From positions 1 through 6,773 of the forward strand of contig JAHDEQ010000219.1 of NCBI GenBank assembly GCA_020628755.1: 6,773 nt of DNA. Reading direction: 5' to 3'. The translations under genes and the position numbers were made by a program. The notes under the pieces are model-generated. The model was not told where the DNA came from. It did no database searches and saw nothing but the letters and a program-made list of their open reading frames with translations. Source of the DNA: Saprospiraceae bacterium. GTDB lineage: Bacteria > Bacteroidota > Bacteroidia > Chitinophagales > Saprospiraceae. Shown one piece after another: positions 4,784-6,773 of the stretch (its first letter is position 1; each line of letters begins with the position of its first letter).

Positions 4784-6773
4784 ATGACTAAGCAAATCCA
4801 AATCCTATTTTTCTTTTTATTGCTACTTTCGCAAACCAACTTTGCACAAGAAGAAGCCGAAGCCATGCGTGTTTTGCATTGCTCCGCTTTGGATAAAAAT
4901 ATTCCTATTCAAAATATTTTTGTGGACGATACCAATACCAAATGGATTGCTACAAGTGATGGCTTATTTCAAATTTATTCTGCAGATAATGCTAGTAAAA
5001 AAGATTTAGAAGGCGATTGGGCTTTGCTCCGCCAACGTGGAGGCAATAATGATTTTATTATAGCACCCGATAATGCCGAACTCCGAAAAATTGAAGCAGT
5101 TCAGAGCCACAGCGCTGAACAAGGCAAGAATAAAATCAATGCTACGTTTTACGACAAACGTAGTCGGCAACTATGGATTGGTACTACCCAAACAGGCTTG
5201 TATTGCTACAAAACATCTAAAGGAGATTTTCGTCTTTTAAAACATTATGACAATAAAAATTCTCGACTTGTTTCTAATCAAATCAATAGCATATTTGTGG
5301 ACAAATATGCTCGGGTTTGGGCAGGTACAGAGGCAGGTGTTTTGATGAAAGAAAAGGATAAATTCAAACTGTACGAAAAAGATTCCAAAATCTTTTCTAT
5401 CGTTCCCGACAAAACTAATGTTTGGGTAATGGGTGACGAATACCTTTGGAAAATTGATGAAGTCAATCGTTGGATGCTCGACGATATGGATACTCGTTTG
5501 TCGCGTGGTCAAATCCGAGAAATTGCCTACGATAGTAAAGGCAAATTGTGGGTCGCTTCTGATATTATCACTCGTTTTGATGTACTGAATGACAAAGTTG
5601 AAGTTTATGATTCAAGCAATGGTTTTACGGCCAAGAGCATCAACTGCATCAAAGTGGACGAAGATGATGCGCTTTGGGTAGGCACAAATGAAGGACTTTT
5701 CTTGATTGAACGAGAAGCTACCATGACGATTTCCTGTGTTATCGAAAAAGAACTCAGTTGCATGGGTAATACCGATGATGCCATTCTTGCGGTCAAGGTG
5801 TTGGGCGGCACACCTCCTTATGAATACGAATGGGACGCACCTTTTTCGGGGCCAAATCCTCAAAATGTGGGGCCAGGATTATTTTCTGTAACAGTCAAAG
5901 ATGCCAACGGAATCACTAAAAAAGCAGGAGCCAAAATTGAAGATAATCGGATGCAGGTAAATGTTGTGAGTACTTCGGATGCAACAGGGGGCAAAGACAA
6001 TGGTCTTGCCGAAATCAAAGTAGAAGGCGGAGTAAAACCTTATACTTTTAAATGGGATAATGGCGAAACCAAAGCTAATGCTCGCCGACTTTCGCCTGGG
6101 CAACATCAAGTAACAATTGGTGATAAAGCAGGTTGTGGCTATGTCGCAACGGTGCAAATTGGTGGAGAAATTTATGCTTCAACAGATAAAAATATTGCAA
6201 ATCAAAATTCAATTTTAAATATCACTTATGATATATCTGGTGAGTTGGGTTGTGCTGACGACAATAATATAGCGATTAATCTTTCGGTAGAAGGCGGCAC
6301 GCCACCTTATGTTTACAAGTGGAATAAAGAGTCTTTAGAAGGAAAATTGGTTTCTAATCTTGGCGCAGGAGATTATACAGTCACTGTAACGGATGCTTCA
6401 GGAAATGTACAATATCAAAATATTTACTTAGAAGCACCTGAGCCTATTGACGCAGTTGCTGTTATGGATCAGGCGGTTACAGGTACACGAAAAAGAGATG
6501 GTATAGCTTATGTCAATGCTTCAGGTGGTACAGGGACTTTTTCTTATGAGTGGAGTAGTGGCTCTCGAAAACAAAAGGCCAAAAACTTAACGCTTGGTTC
6601 GCATACGGTGACAGTGACGGATGATAGTGGTTGTTCTACTATTACTAAAGTGGAAGTGACCAAACAAATCAATATGGCACTAACCGATGCTTCTAATTTG
6701 AGAAAAGGTCAAATTATTCGACTCGAAAAACTCTACTTCGATGCAGATAGTACTAAAATCACGACTGCCTCCT
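4784..6773 (+). CDS. Secreted propeller-SprB repeat-OmpA-like protein (3' end beyond window)
   Basis: A partial gene: 663 codons are read with no stop and the frame runs off the window. The ATG is followed by a signal peptide (MTKQ, hydrophobic run, TNFAQ, likely cut after A21) and is preceded by an A-rich leader without Shine-Dalgarno. Residues about 40-309 carry about six beta-propeller blades of the two-component-regulator type. Residues about 314-628 hold four SprB-like Ig-fold repeats. From about 638, LRKGQIIRLEKLYFDADST matches the opening strand of an OmpA-like peptidoglycan-binding domain, which should continue past the edge. No transmembrane helix or histidine kinase follows the propeller, unlike hybrid two-component sensors where such blades are common. 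The protein is therefore probably periplasmic or outer-membrane-associated and held to the cell wall, acting as scaffold, adhesin or ligand-binding protein; exact function unknown. It lies 158 bases after the ceramidase, across a structured gap, so a separate transcript is likely. Confidence 0.9.
   Translation, partial: MTKQIQILFFFLLLLSQTNFAQEEAEAMRVLHCSALDKNIPIQNIFVDDTNTKWIATSDGLFQIYSADNASKKDLEGDWALLRQRGGNNDFIIAPDNAELRKIEAVQSHSAEQGKNKINATFYDKRSRQLWIGTTQTGLYCYKTSKGDFRLLKHYDNKNSRLVSNQINSIFVDKYARVWAGTEAGVLMKEKDKFKLYEKDSKIFSIVPDKTNVWVMGDEYLWKIDEVNRWMLDDMDTRLSRGQIREIAYDSKGKLWVASDIITRFDVLNDKVEVYDSSNGFTAKSINCIKVDEDDALWVGTNEGLFLIEREATMTISCVIEKELSCMGNTDDAILAVKVLGGTPPYEYEWDAPFSGPNPQNVGPGLFSVTVKDANGITKKAGAKIEDNRMQVNVVSTSDATGGKDNGLAEIKVEGGVKPYTFKWDNGETKANARRLSPGQHQVTIGDKAGCGYVATVQIGGEIYASTDKNIANQNSILNITYDISGELGCADDNNIAINLSVEGGTPPYVYKWNKESLEGKLVSNLGAGDYTVTVTDASGNVQYQNIYLEAPEPIDAVAVMDQAVTGTRKRDGIAYVNASGGTGTFSYEWSSGSRKQKAKNLTLGSHTVTVTDDSGCSTITKVEVTKQINMALTDASNLRKGQIIRLEKLYFDADSTKITTAS
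4901..5710 (+). other. Six-blade-like propeller region (Reg_prop type repeats)
   Basis: Blades are recognised by a hydrophobic-x-D pair, a short turn, then W[IV][AG]T-type strand and G-hydrophobic ending. They are I43-Y65 (IFVDDTNTKWIATSDGLFQI), N119-Y142 (LWIGTTQTGLYCY), N165-L187 (IFVDKYARVWAGTEAGVL), I203-I224 (NVWVMGDEYLWKI, degenerate), I244-F265 (IAYDSKGKLWVASDIITRF) and I286-I308 (IKVDEDDALWVGTNEGLFLI). A closed propeller normally has more blades, often seven, so one may be divergent: the region 66-115 has no clear blade signature. Confidence 0.75.
5723..6667 (+). repeat. Four tandem SprB-like repeats in two alternating types
   Basis: The repeats cover about residues 314-387, 388-461, 478-552 and 553-628. 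Each has a GG-x-x-x-x-Y-x-[WY]-type strand and a closing G-x-[HY]-x-V-T-[IV]-x-D strand, as in repeats of the gliding adhesin SprB. Repeats 1 and 3 share an early Cys (C326 in ELSC, C490 in ELGC) and GGTPPY; repeats 2 and 4 lack that Cys but have a late one (C451 in KAGC, C617 in DSGC). Equivalent positions recur 163-166 residues apart. At DNA level GGCGGCAC followed by CC-CCTTATG is shared at 5804 and 6293. This suggests an ancestral two-repeat unit. Confidence 0.75.

Overview
The window looks like a piece of a Bacteroidota chromosome, most likely a marine or freshwater gliding or saprotrophic lineage such as Saprospiria or Cytophagia. The clues are an AT-rich sequence with A-rich ribosome-binding regions lacking a Shine-Dalgarno, a TonB-dependent receptor with an N-terminal carboxypeptidase-regulatory-like domain, signal peptides ending in AQ, a two-component-regulator-type propeller, SprB-like repeats and an OmpA-type C-terminus. 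The exact genus cannot be read from the sequence.

Layout: three large genes, all on the + strand, fill almost the whole window. (1) 5-2344 encodes an outer-membrane TonB-dependent receptor of 779 residues, with signal peptide, CarboxypepD_reg-like domain, plug and barrel. (2) After a 70-base gap holding a good Bacteroidota-type promoter match, 2415-4625 encodes a secreted neutral ceramidase of 736 residues. Its catalytic serine and zinc-ligand motifs are visible, and it carries an extra C-terminal module of about 75 residues that is not part of the core enzyme. (3) After a 158-base gap holding nested and competing inverted repeats, 4784-6773 encodes the first 663 residues of a large secreted protein cut by the window edge: about six propeller blades, four SprB-like Ig-type repeats, and the start of an OmpA-like peptidoglycan-binding domain.

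How they may work together: every product carries an export signal and acts at or outside the outer membrane. The ceramidase would cut ceramide into sphingoid base and fatty acid. The receptor directly upstream is a candidate importer for a product or partner ligand, but this is inferred from position only and no SusD-like partner is visible. The third protein appears to be a surface or periplasmic scaffold anchored to peptidoglycan; no sequence link ties it to the ceramidase beyond proximity, and the structured gap between them suggests a separate transcript.

The points most worth a second look are the receptor-ceramidase pair, the ceramidase tail, the propeller-SprB-OmpA architecture with its alternating repeat types, and the intergenic RNA or DNA structure at 4683-4760. 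No gene-free stretch exceeds 160 bases. No tRNA, rRNA, CRISPR array or transposase is visible.
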